Shown piece after piece: positions 1 through 9,121 of a stretch of 64,000 bases of DNA (positions are counted from its first letter, which is position 1; each line of letters opens with the position of its first letter). A program made the translations under genes and the position numbers. Below the pieces are notes generated by a model. That model did no database searches and was not told the DNA's origin. It saw only the letters and a program-made list of their open reading frames with translations. Source of the stretch: Flavobacterium terrisoli (lineage in GTDB: Bacteria; Bacteroidota; Bacteroidia; Flavobacteriales; Flavobacteriaceae); contig NZ_JARGNA010000009.1 of NCBI RefSeq assembly GCF_030167905.1, positions 167,226 through 231,225 of the forward strand. Direction: 5' to 3'.

Positions 1-857
1 AAATTGGCAAAACCATATTTATAGCCTTCATTTCCATTGATGTCTTTTTCAAAAGAACCGCTGATATAATCAACCAAAAAGTCGGTTTTAATTTTTTGTT
101 CCACTATGTCAAATTCCAATGATGGTTTGGCTACGAAACGATTTTCTGCAGAACCTTTGGCATCCCAAAAACGGGTGAATTTAATCGAGCTTTCCTTTAA
201 AACATCACCCAATCCCAATCTTCCGCCTACATATAAAGTCTGATACGTTTGTTTCTCATCTATGGTTTCAATGGTTGCATCAGTTAAAGTATTCGGATAA
301 ATCCCGTACCAATTGTAGATTTGGTGTTTGTAACCCAAATCGGCATTCCAGGTCATCGACTTGGTTCTGCTGCCATAAGTCACATCCAGCGCCGTATTCA
401 TAAACTTATCATCCAAAACCACTTCATCAATTCCGCCCTGAGTGGAATTGTGACGCAACATGCCACCAAAATAATCGGTATTGCTGATCTCCTGGGTAAC
501 AAATAATTCTGCATTGGCGGTGCCATAATTTCCGGCGGCCAGGGTCACATAGTTGCTGAAAATTTTCTCCTGTGGTGATTTGTCTACGCTAGCTGCTTTC
601 CCTTTGGCCGGTGCAAAAGTCGATGCTACCGGAAACGAAAAGATATTGTATTTGATGTTTTCCTTTTTCAAAGTTTCTTCATCATCCAGTGTTGGCGTTT
701 CTTTTACCTTAAACGCATCAGAAATCGTTGGCGTATAAGGCTTCACTACGTTTACGACTTCCGTACCTATATTGTCGTCTTTCTTTTGGGCCAGGGTTTC
801 TTGAAAACCTGCCAAAACTAAAACTGTGGCTATTGTATATTGAAATGTCTTTTTCAT
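1..857 (-). CDS. Outer-membrane beta-barrel protein (TonB-receptor-like), 3' end cut by window
   Basis: The reading frame is open from an ATG at 857 to the left edge, giving about 285 residues without a stop. It starts with a signal peptide (MKKTFQYTIATVLVLAGF, cleavage near LAQ). After it comes a short lead with VKPYTPTISDAF, then alternating aromatic and polar stretches (YVTLAAGNYGTANAELFV, FGGMLRHNS) that look like barrel strands. I see no plug domain in the visible part, so a plugless porin-like barrel is as likely as a TonB-dependent receptor. Only one base separates it from the TPR gene upstream, so the two are probably co-transcribed and may act together in the envelope. The C-terminus is not visible. 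The outer-membrane location is inferred from composition and context. Confidence 0.72.
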   Translation of the reverse strand, partial: MKKTFQYTIATVLVLAGFQETLAQKKDDNIGTEVVNVVKPYTPTISDAFKVKETPTLDDEETLKKENIKYNIFSFPVASTFAPAKGKAASVDKSPQEKIFSNYVTLAAGNYGTANAELFVTQEISNTDYFGGMLRHNSTQGGIDEVVLDDKFMNTALDVTYGSRTKSMTWNADLGYKHQIYNWYGIYPNTLTDATIETIDEKQTYQTLYVGGRLGLGDVLKESSIKFTRFWDAKGSAENRFVAKPSLEFDIVEQKIKTDFLVDYISGSFEKDINGNEGYKYGFAN

Positions 858-858
858 A

Positions 859-3800
859 TTATTTCTCTATTGATGAATTCGTTTTGGCCGCTTCGCCTTT
901 GATAAAATCCAATTCGGTTTGTGCTTCGGCTACGACATCGGTATAAGAAGCAAAGTTTTTAATTACGCTGTCCAGGATGGAAGTCGCGCTGAAATTGTCT
1001 TTCATTTGGTAATAGTTTTTGGCCATTACTATCAACCCTTTGGCACCAAAATATTTATACCCCGAATAGTCTTTAGCCAGTTTCTGAACCGTTTTATTCG
1101 AATCCTCATATTTGCCGTCTTTGTTTTTGAAATAGGCATCATAATACAAGGCTTCAGCAGCTAATTCCCCTTTGGCAATAGTTAACAATTTGGCGTAAGC
1201 CGCTCTGGCTTTAGGTTCATCATTCACCTGAATGGCAGAACGCGCCACGATAATCTGTGCATCACTTTTTACTTTGTTATCTGTTTTTGGATTCGCCAAA
1301 ACCTTATCAGCATAAACCACTGCGTTGGCATAATCTTTTTGATCATAATACGCACGCATCAGATTGGCTTGTGCAAAAGTTACGTTTTGTGGAAAATCGG
1401 CTTCGGTTTCCAAACGTTTCAGGATTGGAGCGGCTTTGGTATAATCATCTTTTTTCAAATGGATTTCAGCCAAACGCGCTAACGATTGTTCGGTAAACTC
1501 ATTTCTTTGTCTGCCAATCACATATTCATAATTCGGAATTGAACTCGCTTCCAAGCCATCGGCATAATAAGATTGTGCCAAATAGAAATTGGCTTTCAAA
1601 GCGTGGATTCCATTCGGGAATTTAGAAACATAACCACTCAAAGCTGAAATTGCCTGTTTGGTATTGTTTTGCAGATATTGTTTTTCAGCCGCTTCGTAAG
1701 TATCATTATCCAAATCGGCATCAGACACTTCCACAAAATCCAACGTTCTCACCCAGGAAGCATATTCATCAACCCTTCCTTTATCCATATAAATCAAACG
1801 CGCCGTGGCAACTGCTTCCAAGGCTTCCGGCGTATTCGGATACTCAGCTGCCACTTTTTTGAATTTGATTAAGGCCGATTCATCTTTCTGTGAGTTGTAA
1901 TATACCAATCCCTGACGCAGAATCGCTTTGGCGGCAAAAGAACCGTTTTTGAATTCACTCAACAATTGGTCATAGGTTTTTACCGCCATATCCGTTTTGT
2001 TTTCGGTTACGTAGGTATTTCCCAATTCGAACAAAGCATCATCACGGTATTTAGACGTTTTGAAGTTTTGCAGAAACTTATTGAAGTCTTCTATTTTTTT
2101 GTCATTACGGGAAACAAAACCATAGCTCAACGCTTTTTGGAATGCCGCATAATCGGCATCGATGGCTTTCATTTCGATGGCTTTGTTATAAGCATCCATC
2201 GCCGGCCAATATTTGGACGTTACAAAACGGGAATCACCCAAACGCAGGTAAGCATCATTCAAACGCACTTTGTCGTCCTTGTTTCCATCAACATAACTTT
2301 GGAAATAATTTCCGGCCTGTTCGTATTCCTTTTGCTTGAAATAAGCATAGGCAATATTGTAATTGATGTTTTTGTTTTCCGGGGTTTCTTTCGCAGATGC
2401 GTAACTCGTAAACTGTTTGAAGCTCAATAACGATTCGTTGAAATTATCCAAAACATATTCGGTTTCGCCTTTCCAGAAAGTTGCTCTGGCGGTAAATTTC
2501 TCATTTCGTGGCATCGCGATTGATTTTTTAAACATCGCTAATGCATCCTTGTAATTCCCATCGGTATACAATTCGATTCCGCGGTAGAACGTCACTTTTT
2601 GGTAGGCCGGTTTGTTGGCTTCAGTATTGTTTTTTTCCAATAAGGTCAACGCATCTTTATAGTTTTTCGAAGTGATATAAGAATTGATCAATAAGGTTTC
2701 GATTTCGGCTTTGCTTGGTGAATTCGGATATTTAGCCAAAAACGATGACAATACATCCGGAACACTTTGGTACGAATTTCCAATTTCATAACTCAATTTG
2801 GCGTAATTCAAATGGGCATCTTCCTGGATTTGTTTGTCAAAATCCATTTCTGAAGCGCTTTTGAAGGCATTTAATGCCTGTTGCTTTTTATCGGTTTTGA
2901 AATAACATTCACCCAAGTGATAGTAACCGTTTTGTGCTACAAAGTCTTTACCATCAATGATTTTATTGAATTGCGTAATCGCATTTTCATAGTCTTTCTG
3001 CATATAGTAAGCATAACCTAATTGGTAATAATCGGTATTGCTCCATTTGCCTTTTTTGCCTCGGTATTCTTTTAGATAAGGCAAAGCCTTGTCATATTGC
3101 TTTAAGTTGAAATAACTCTCACCGATGATTTTATTCAGTTCCGATTTCTCAGAAGCATTTGATTTTGGCATTGCAGTGAGTCCGGCATCAATCGCTTTTT
3201 GAAAATTGCCTTCCTTGAAAGCCATATCGGCTTTGAAATAAGACAATTTCTCTTTGTATTTCTCTTCGTCTTCAACCTCTTTGAAATACTTATTGGCTTC
3301 CTGATAATTGTTACCTTCGTACTCCATAAATCCTAAGTAGTAATTGGCTTGTGTGCCATATTCCTTAGAATTCACTACTTTTTTCAGATACTCTGCCGCT
3401 TGTTTTTTGTCGCCTGAGGTGAAATAAGCATATCCTTTTTGGAAGGTGAATTTTTCACTTTGCTCGTAGGTCAGGGCGCTTTCATCCACTTTGTCAAAAT
3501 ACTGCAAGGCCTGTGGAAATTTACCTTGTTCGAAATAGTATTGTGCCACTTCAATATAAGCCTGATTTTGTTTTGAACTCGTTGGGTAATCCGCAACAAA
3601 TTTCTCCATCAATTCGTCAGCATTATTCTGATTCAAGTGAATCGCACAAATACCGATATAATAAGCACAGTCCGCTAAAACATCTTCTGCTTTAGTGTCT
3701 TGCTTTACTTTTTCAAAAAGGATTTGTGCCGATTGGTACTGCTTGTCTTTATACAATAAAATAGCCTTGTCAAAATCGGTTAAATTATGGGTATAAATAG

Positions 3801-3873
3801 CAGATTGTTGGGCTGAAACCGCTGGTATTCCTGCTATGGACAGCAGAAAACATAACATTAAAACTCTACGCAT
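859..3873 (-). CDS. Exported tetratricopeptide-repeat protein, 1004 residues
   Basis: A signal peptide (MRRVLMLCFLLSIAGIPAVSAQQ) is followed almost to the end by TPR-type helical hairpins. Repeated patterns such as YYLGFMEYEGNNYQEANKYF, YYQLGYAYYMQKDYENAITQ and NIAYAYFKQKEYEQAGNYF can be read. I see no enzyme domain. It is most likely a periplasmic or outer-membrane-attached scaffold for protein-protein contacts. Its stop lies one base before the start of the barrel gene, so the pair forms an operon, and a role in assembling or serving that barrel is a reasonable guess. The family is common and large in Bacteroidota but mostly uncharacterised. The C-terminal 30 residues are low in repeats and Lys/Glu-rich. 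The exact partner is unknown. Confidence 0.9.
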   Translation of the reverse strand: MRRVLMLCFLLSIAGIPAVSAQQSAIYTHNLTDFDKAILLYKDKQYQSAQILFEKVKQDTKAEDVLADCAYYIGICAIHLNQNNADELMEKFVADYPTSSKQNQAYIEVAQYYFEQGKFPQALQYFDKVDESALTYEQSEKFTFQKGYAYFTSGDKKQAAEYLKKVVNSKEYGTQANYYLGFMEYEGNNYQEANKYFKEVEDEEKYKEKLSYFKADMAFKEGNFQKAIDAGLTAMPKSNASEKSELNKIIGESYFNLKQYDKALPYLKEYRGKKGKWSNTDYYQLGYAYYMQKDYENAITQFNKIIDGKDFVAQNGYYHLGECYFKTDKKQQALNAFKSASEMDFDKQIQEDAHLNYAKLSYEIGNSYQSVPDVLSSFLAKYPNSPSKAEIETLLINSYITSKNYKDALTLLEKNNTEANKPAYQKVTFYRGIELYTDGNYKDALAMFKKSIAMPRNEKFTARATFWKGETEYVLDNFNESLLSFKQFTSYASAKETPENKNINYNIAYAYFKQKEYEQAGNYFQSYVDGNKDDKVRLNDAYLRLGDSRFVTSKYWPAMDAYNKAIEMKAIDADYAAFQKALSYGFVSRNDKKIEDFNKFLQNFKTSKYRDDALFELGNTYVTENKTDMAVKTYDQLLSEFKNGSFAAKAILRQGLVYYNSQKDESALIKFKKVAAEYPNTPEALEAVATARLIYMDKGRVDEYASWVRTLDFVEVSDADLDNDTYEAAEKQYLQNNTKQAISALSGYVSKFPNGIHALKANFYLAQSYYADGLEASSIPNYEYVIGRQRNEFTEQSLARLAEIHLKKDDYTKAAPILKRLETEADFPQNVTFAQANLMRAYYDQKDYANAVVYADKVLANPKTDNKVKSDAQIIVARSAIQVNDEPKARAAYAKLLTIAKGELAAEALYYDAYFKNKDGKYEDSNKTVQKLAKDYSGYKYFGAKGLIVMAKNYYQMKDNFSATSILDSVIKNFASYTDVVAEAQTELDFIKGEAAKTNSSIEK

Positions 3874-3974
3874 GGTTTTTATTTTTACTTATCCAAAATT
3901 ATTACTCTATACTCTATAACGGGAAAACCATGCCATTTATTATAAACATTCTTTTAAACAATTTCTTTTGAGAG

Positions 3975-4056
3975 AAAAGAGTAAAGAAAATAGAGAAAAG
4001 AAGCTCGGATCAAAAAAGAAAATCTATTTTCTATTCTCTATATTCTATTCTCTTTT
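3975..4056. repeat. Long imperfect inverted repeat, purine arm and pyrimidine arm
   Basis: The 26-base purine-rich arm at 3975-4000 pairs with the pyrimidine-rich arm at 4031-4056 with about four mismatches, leaving a 30-base loop. Both arms are built from short GAGAAAA/TTTTCTC-type units. It sits between the divergent starts of the TPR gene and ftsE. It could fold in RNA as part of the ftsE leader, or could simply be a slippage-prone simple sequence. Confidence 0.5.
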
Positions 4057-4113
4057 AGGATTTGCGAATTAGGATTATTATTTACTATTTTTACCCAATA
4101 AACCAAATTACTC

Positions 4114-4797
4114 ATGTCACAAACAGTTTTATCTTTAAAAAACGTAACTATCTATCAGGAAAAGAAAGTGATTTTATCACAGGTTAATCTGGAAGTTAAA
4201 GAAGGTGAATTCCTTTATATTATCGGTAAAACAGGTACAGGTAAAAGTAGTTTTATGAAAACCCTTTACGCTGATTTGGCACTTACCGAAGGCCAGGGCA
4301 ACATCGTAGGTTATGATTTGAACAACCTGAAAGAAGATCAGATTCCGTTTTTGAGAAGAAAACTGGGCATCGTTTTTCAGGACTTTTTATTGTTGCCGGA
4401 CCGAAGCATCAATGAAAATTTGCTTTTCGTTTTAAAGGCCACCGGCTGGACTGACGCAGCTTCCATGCAGAATAAAATTGATGAAGTGTTGGAAAAAGTA
4501 GGTTTGAGAGGCATTGCGCAAAAAATGCCACACCAACTTTCGGGCGGTGAGCAACAAAGAGTAGCGATTGCCAGAGCTTTATTGAATGACCCTGAATTGA
4601 TTTTGGCTGATGAACCAACCGGAAACCTTGACCCGCAAACCAGTGCGGAAGTATTGGCCGTATTGAAAAAAATCAATGAAAATGGTAAAACGGTAATTAT
4701 GTCCACACACGATTATGCGGTGATTATGAAATTCCCGTCGAAAACTTTGAAATGCGAAGACAATACTATTTTTGAAGTGGTTCAGAAGACGGTTTAA
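4114..4797 (+). CDS. ftsE: Cell division ABC-type ATP-binding protein FtsE
   Basis: This is a 227-residue single ABC ATPase domain, the normal FtsE length. The Walker A loop GKTGTGKSS lies near residue 37, the Q-loop in IVFQDFLLLPDRSI, the signature LSGGEQQR near 143, Walker B LILADEPTGNLDP near 163, and the switch histidine in STHDY near 196. FtsE pairs with the membrane protein FtsX and couples ATP hydrolysis to activation of cell-wall hydrolases at the septum. No ftsX gene is next to it here. The last 32 bases overlap the 3' end of the oppositely oriented glycosyltransferase-like gene. LolD/MacB-type transporters share the fold, but the lead residues and LPDRSI fit FtsE. Confidence 0.88.
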   Translation: MSQTVLSLKNVTIYQEKKVILSQVNLEVKEGEFLYIIGKTGTGKSSFMKTLYADLALTEGQGNIVGYDLNNLKEDQIPFLRRKLGIVFQDFLLLPDRSINENLLFVLKATGWTDAASMQNKIDEVLEKVGLRGIAQKMPHQLSGGEQQRVAIARALLNDPELILADEPTGNLDPQTSAEVLAVLKKINENGKTVIMSTHDYAVIMKFPSKTLKCEDNTIFEVVQKTV

Positions 4798-6049
4798 TCC
4801 AATTCCTATCAGTTAAAAACTTAGCCAAAAGCAAGATGGCAAAAGGGAAAGTCACTAGGTGAAATCTATCGCCCTGACCACAAGATACGCCCGACAGCAC
4901 AATAATATAGACTATAAAAAATGCTATAAAAAAGTATAGTTTTTCTTTTTTGTAATACTTTAGTAAAAAGTAGGCAGAAAGCAAAACGGCCAACAAAGTA
5001 AACAAACGGTTCTGCCATTTGGTGATATCAAAAACCAACGATTTCCAAAACGCAAAGTGGCTTCTGTTTGCATGGTTTTTTAAATCTTCAATACAGCCAT
5101 TCCCAGATATGGCATTCTCTTTTACATCATCAAAATAGGCTTTGACAAAATTTGGAAAATTAGTCGTAATCTGGTTTTTGATGTCTTCCGATGCCACTCT
5201 TTTCTGTTCGGTAAAAGGTAAACCAAACAAATATTCTGCCCTTGGATTGTTCATCTGACTGTATTCCTTGCCATTCTTAAAACATTCCGCCTTGCTGCAG
5301 ATATAATTGTGATACGTCACGCCGTCTATATAACTGATAGTAAAATCACCATATTGCACACGCATTCCCACGACCTGTATAACAATCATCAGCAAGCTTC
5401 CATAAATGAAAACCATGCTTTTATCCTTGTAATTCCTGAAAATTTCCCTGAAAAAAAACAAAGTCATGATAATGGCAAAAAACTTCGCTCCGGGTTTAAT
5501 CAACATGCTTGACAACAGTAAAGTCAAGGCCAATGAGAGAAACCAGAATTGTTGCGTTTTATAATATTGGAACAATAAATAAAAAGCCAGCATGATAAAA
5601 AACACAAAGATGTTTTCCGTCAGAATGTGGAAATTCCAAATGATATTTCCCAATAAAAAAAACGGAAGAATGGCAAACCAAAAAGCGATTTTCTCTTTGA
5701 CAAAATGCTTGGCAATTTCAAACAGCAGTATTGATGTTCCCAGCCAGCAGAATATATTGACAAACAAACTCCATTGGAAAATCCCGGCATCAGAACTTCC
5801 GAAAAGGTATGGAATACCCGTAATGAAAGCCATTACCATCGGCCGGTAATAATGTCCGGTAAATTTGTGATACATTTTTTGTGCCGACTCGAGGTAATTA
5901 TCACAATCGGGATAAACCAATGTCTGTTTGCCCAACTGCAATAGGAAATTCAGGGTTTCCAGACAGCACAAACCCACCAAAATAATGAATAAATGATAAC
6001 GATATTTCTTTAGGAAGGAACTCAAGTTAATTGTTTTTCTTGTATACAT
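4766..6049 (-). CDS. Polytopic membrane protein, probable GT-C-type glycosyltransferase
   Basis: The 427 residues contain about ten hydrophobic segments (first near residues 15-33, last near 385-405). An Asp-rich first loop (YPDCDNYLESAQKMYHKF) comes straight after the first membrane segment. This layout, with an acidic motif in the first extracytoplasmic loop, is typical of GT-C enzymes that use polyprenyl-phosphate sugars. A soluble loop of about 110 residues in the second half carries Cys residues. The start overlaps the end of the upstream 2OG-oxygenase gene by 23 bases, so the two are translated from one message. The 3' end overlaps convergent ftsE by 32 bases. A role in adding a sugar to the surface glycan is inferred from context; it could also be an O-antigen-ligase-like protein. 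Confidence 0.65.
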   Translation of the reverse strand: MYTRKTINLSSFLKKYRYHLFIILVGLCCLETLNFLLQLGKQTLVYPDCDNYLESAQKMYHKFTGHYYRPMVMAFITGIPYLFGSSDAGIFQWSLFVNIFCWLGTSILLFEIAKHFVKEKIAFWFAILPFFLLGNIIWNFHILTENIFVFFIMLAFYLLFQYYKTQQFWFLSLALTLLLSSMLIKPGAKFFAIIMTLFFFREIFRNYKDKSMVFIYGSLLMIVIQVVGMRVQYGDFTISYIDGVTYHNYICSKAECFKNGKEYSQMNNPRAEYLFGLPFTEQKRVASEDIKNQITTNFPNFVKAYFDDVKENAISGNGCIEDLKNHANRSHFAFWKSLVFDITKWQNRLFTLLAVLLSAYFLLKYYKKEKLYFFIAFFIVYIIVLSGVSCGQGDRFHLVTFPFAILLLAKFLTDRNWIKPSSEPLQK

Positions 6050-6845
6050 GCGGATTTTCCTTGATGCCTTTTTTGAACACTTTTCGCAATGTCATTCTCA
6101 AAAAAGTATCGGCTCTCAGAACTAAATCGGCCATTTTATTTTCCGGTCTGCCACGGAAAGAAGTCACGTGAAACCGGTCTGAATCCAACAATGGGGAATG
6201 GGCAAAATAATAATTGGAAACACAACGACGATAATCACTGTGAACCACAGGAGAAACGGAATGCAGCGAACCACAATGGGTTTCCATTATGGCCAATCGG
6301 TTGAATTTGCTGTGAATGGTAATCTGTTGCTGCTCTAATCCATTGGGCCAAAGCTCTAAATTGCCACCGTATGCTTCTTCCCAATTGGGCGTCACATAAT
6401 ACAACAAATTGAGCACACGCCACAGATTGCGGTCCTTATCATGCGAATTGTCTAAATGCGGATTAAGAAACTGCTTTTTTCCCATCATTGAAATACCGCC
6501 GGCATACAAATTTTCATCGGGAATCGGATGTTTAACATCGCAGATTTCACCTATGATTTCCACTACTCTTTTGTCCTGAAAAGCAAAAATGATTTCTTCA
6601 AGCAATGGATTATAAAGATCCATTTGAGCGGCAACATATTTATTTTCACGCAGGCTTTTCTTTAGCACCATCTGACTGGCTTCAGGGAAAACTTTAGCAA
6701 TTTTCACGGCAATTTCCTCAGGCAATAAATCATCTACGATCAAATAACCAATGCCGGAATCTGAGTTTCGAAATTGAAACTTAAGCGCTTCTTTTTCACT
6801 CCTGAGCTTCTCAAAAATAAGATTTGCTAAATCAATTCGGTTCAT
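6027..6845 (-). CDS. 2OG-Fe(II) dioxygenase, prolyl-4-hydroxylase-like
   Basis: The protein has 272 residues. The iron-binding HxD is in NPHLDNSHD near residue 131. The distal His is in SLHSVSPV near 195 and is followed by an Arg-rich stretch (YRRCVSNYYF) where the family binds the 2-oxoglutarate carboxylate. Together these form a double-stranded beta-helix core of the P4H type, flanked by helices at both ends. Such enzymes hydroxylate protein side chains, lipids or sugars with O2 and 2-oxoglutarate. It is the first gene of a two-gene unit with the membrane glycosyltransferase-like protein, inside a glycan locus, so a glycan or carrier modification is plausible. The substrate cannot be read from the sequence. 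Confidence 0.8.
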   Translation of the reverse strand: MNRIDLANLIFEKLRSEKEALKFQFRNSDSGIGYLIVDDLLPEEIAVKIAKVFPEASQMVLKKSLRENKYVAAQMDLYNPLLEEIIFAFQDKRVVEIIGEICDVKHPIPDENLYAGGISMMGKKQFLNPHLDNSHDKDRNLWRVLNLLYYVTPNWEEAYGGNLELWPNGLEQQQITIHSKFNRLAIMETHCGSLHSVSPVVHSDYRRCVSNYYFAHSPLLDSDRFHVTSFRGRPENKMADLVLRADTFLRMTLRKVFKKGIKENPHVYKKNN

Positions 6846-6908
6846 AGTGTTAATATTGCCAAAAAATATATTTCTTTGTAAAGGTATTATTTAATTCTGT
6901 TTTTATAA

Positions 6909-7805
6909 ATGATTTCAATCCTAATTCCGACGTACAATTACAACACTTTACCATTGGTAGAGGAATTGTACAATCAGATTGTTTCGGAAAACATTGACTT
7001 CGAGATCATTGTCCAGGATGATGCTTCTCCGATAAACGAAAATACGGAAATAAATTCTAAAATCAACCAACTGAAAAACTGCCGATTTGAGCGCAATGAA
7101 ACCAATTTAGGCCGCGGTCAAAACCGAAATGCATTAGTGGCAAAAGCCCAATATGACTGGGTTTTACTGATGGATTGCGATATGTATCCCAAGAGCAAGA
7201 ATTTTATCAAAATTTATTTAAGAAGCATCCGGAAGAATGACAAGGATGCCGTTTTTGGCGGTATCATTTATTTTGATGAAAAACCCAAGGATGATGAAGT
7301 ATTGCGCTGGATTTTTGGCAAAAACAGAGAAGAAATTCCATTGAAAAAAAGATTGACCAGCCCATATCACTATACTTTGATTTCAAATATCCTCATTCGA
7401 AAAGAATGGTTGACGGCACATCCTTTTGACCCTGAAATTTACAATTATGGTTATGAAGACATTGTTTTTATTTTAGGCCTAAAAAGCAATCATATTCCCA
7501 TTTCGCATATCGAAAATCCGGCCTTCCATCTCAATTTGGAGAAATCATCGGTTTTTCTGGAAAAATTCCACAGTTCATTGCAAAATCTCAAACAGGTTTT
7601 GGACAGAAAAATTATTGACCCGAATGATACTTCACTAACCAAGGTTTATGCAAAAGTGGAAAGATTAAAATTGTTGGGATTAGCCACTTTTTTATTCAAG
7701 CTTTTCAAAAAAACATTTACCAAAAACCTGCTTTCCAAAAATCCGTCAATTTTCATTTTTGACATTTATCGACTCGGTTATTTTTGTCAATTAAATTCAC
7801 GCTGA
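6909..7805 (+). CDS. Family 2 glycosyltransferase
   Basis: This 298-residue GT-A fold protein starts with the typical ISILIPTYNYNTLPLVEEL. It has the nucleotide-binding Asp pair in IIVQDDASP near residue 37 and the metal-binding DxD as LLMDCDMYP near 89. A conserved YGYEDI stretch near 178 is where the catalytic-base region of GT2 enzymes lies. It should transfer a nucleotide-activated sugar at the cytoplasmic face. Its TGA stop shares a base with the ATG of the next glycosyltransferase (TGATG at 7803-7807), so the two are translationally coupled. Donor and acceptor are unknown. Confidence 0.88.
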   Translation: MISILIPTYNYNTLPLVEELYNQIVSENIDFEIIVQDDASPINENTEINSKINQLKNCRFERNETNLGRGQNRNALVAKAQYDWVLLMDCDMYPKSKNFIKIYLRSIRKNDKDAVFGGIIYFDEKPKDDEVLRWIFGKNREEIPLKKRLTSPYHYTLISNILIRKEWLTAHPFDPEIYNYGYEDIVFILGLKSNHIPISHIENPAFHLNLEKSSVFLEKFHSSLQNLKQVLDRKIIDPNDTSLTKVYAKVERLKLLGLATFLFKLFKKTFTKNLLSKNPSIFIFDIYRLGYFCQLNSR

Positions 7806-8731
7806 TGCCCTATTTTTCTATAGTCATACCAGTTTATAACAAAGGTAAATTTGTTGGCAAAACACTGAAAAGCGTTTTGGATCAAACCTATTCCGACTAT
7901 GAAATCATCATTGTAAATGACGGTTCAACAGACCATAGTGAGTCTGTCATCCAAACTTTTCAGGACGACCGAATCCGATATTTCTCAAAGGAAAACGAAG
8001 GTGTTGCCATAGCCCGAAACTTTGGTATCGGGAAAGCCGAAAGCGAATTCATTTGTTTCCTGGACGCTGATGATTTTTGGCATCCCCATTTTTTGGAAAC
8101 CATAAAATCTACCATCGGAAAATGCCCTGAGCAAAAGGTTTTTGCCAGTGCGATTGAAGTCGAAACCGGTAATAAAACATTTGCAGCCAACTATTCGATT
8201 GTCAAAAAATCGAATTTTGAAATTGTCGATTTCTTTGAGGCCAGCGAGAAAGAATGTGTGTTATGGACTTCCGGTGTGGCCATTCACAAAAGTGTTTTTG
8301 AAACCGTTGGCGATTTTGACACCAATATCAAAAAAGGAGAAGATACCGAATTGTGGATTCGCATTGGATTGCAATATCCGGTGGTATTTATCTGGAAAAT
8401 TTCGGCCAGATATGTTTATGATGAAAGTGGTGTTTCACGTAATCTGAATTACTTTTTTGAACCTTATACATTTGAAAAATACGCAGTCAAAGAAAAGACA
8501 AACCCAAAGCTAAAACATTATTTGGACCTGAATCGCTTCTCGGGAGTAATCAAAAGCAAATTGAATGGTGATTTTAAAACGGCAAAATCACTTTACAAAC
8601 AAATCGATCTGGATACTATTGGCTGGAAGAAAGTAATCCTGTTACAATTGCCAAGCATTGTTTTGAAATTTCTGGTTGGTTTCAAAAATTTCTCAGCCAA
8701 AATCGGTATCGGGAAATCAGTTTTTAGATAA
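7805..8731 (+). CDS. Family 2 glycosyltransferase
   Basis: I place the start at the ATG at 7805, which overlaps the upstream stop by one base, rather than at an upstream in-frame codon at 7784 inside the previous gene. That gives 308 residues. Motifs in order are YFSIVIPVYNKGKFV, the VNDGSTD loop near residue 39, and the DxD-type CFLDADDFW near 87. KKGEDTELWIR near 170 holds the ED pair typical of the active site. The C-terminal 90 residues are helical and basic, possibly membrane-associated. It forms a two-gene unit with the glycosyltransferase before it. The last 15 bases overlap the convergent cupin gene. Substrate unknown. Confidence 0.88.
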   Translation: MPYFSIVIPVYNKGKFVGKTLKSVLDQTYSDYEIIIVNDGSTDHSESVIQTFQDDRIRYFSKENEGVAIARNFGIGKAESEFICFLDADDFWHPHFLETIKSTIGKCPEQKVFASAIEVETGNKTFAANYSIVKKSNFEIVDFFEASEKECVLWTSGVAIHKSVFETVGDFDTNIKKGEDTELWIRIGLQYPVVFIWKISARYVYDESGVSRNLNYFFEPYTFEKYAVKEKTNPKLKHYLDLNRFSGVIKSKLNGDFKTAKSLYKQIDLDTIGWKKVILLQLPSIVLKFLVGFKNFSAKIGIGKSVFR

Positions 8732-9121
8732 CAAAAAAGCATTATAATCTCTAATATAATCGGCTTCTTCAAAAACATCCGAAGCAATCACCAGGCAAAC
8801 AGAACCTGAAGAAAAATTCTCCAGCTCACGCCAAATCCCATTCGGAATCAACAAACCTTCATTGGGCTTATTCAGTGTAACTGTCTTTTTCTGTTGGCCG
8901 TCTGTCAGCACAACATCAAAGCTTCCGCTCAAAGCCACTAAAAATTCCTGCTGCTCTTTATGTGAATGACCGCCGCGTTCTGCGCCACTTGGCACATCAT
9001 ACAAATAATACACGCGTTTCATCGCAAACGGAATCACATTGCCTTCAATTACGGAAAGGTTGCCTCGGGTATCATGAATTTTTGGGATATCCAGAATTTG
9101 TATGTCGGTTATACTGTTCAT
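8717..9121 (-). CDS. dTDP-6-deoxyhexos-4-ulose 3,4-ketoisomerase, FdtA/QdtA-type cupin
   Basis: I take the ATG at 9121 as the start because it overlaps the stop of the upstream glycosyltransferase in an ATGA junction; this gives 134 residues, the usual family length. The fold is a single cupin: the lead DTRGNLSVIE, a Tyr-rich strand (KRVYYLYDVP), the catalytic histidine region RGGHSHKEQQEF, and IPNGIWRELENF near residue 95. FdtA and QdtA convert dTDP-4-keto-6-deoxyglucose into a 3-keto sugar, which a PLP enzyme then aminates. Such an aminotransferase lies at 13228-14325. Which C4 epimer is made (Fuc3N or Qui3N) cannot be told by eye, so I give no symbol. The last 15 bases overlap the convergent glycosyltransferase. 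Confidence 0.82.
   Translation of the reverse strand: MNSITDIQILDIPKIHDTRGNLSVIEGNVIPFAMKRVYYLYDVPSGAERGGHSHKEQQEFLVALSGSFDVVLTDGQQKKTVTLNKPNEGLLIPNGIWRELENFSSGSVCLVIASDVFEEADYIRDYNAFLLSKN

Noticed and set aside
1966..2430. Long antisense open frame inside the TPR gene
   Set aside because: It is a shadow frame with no start signal or recognisable domain.
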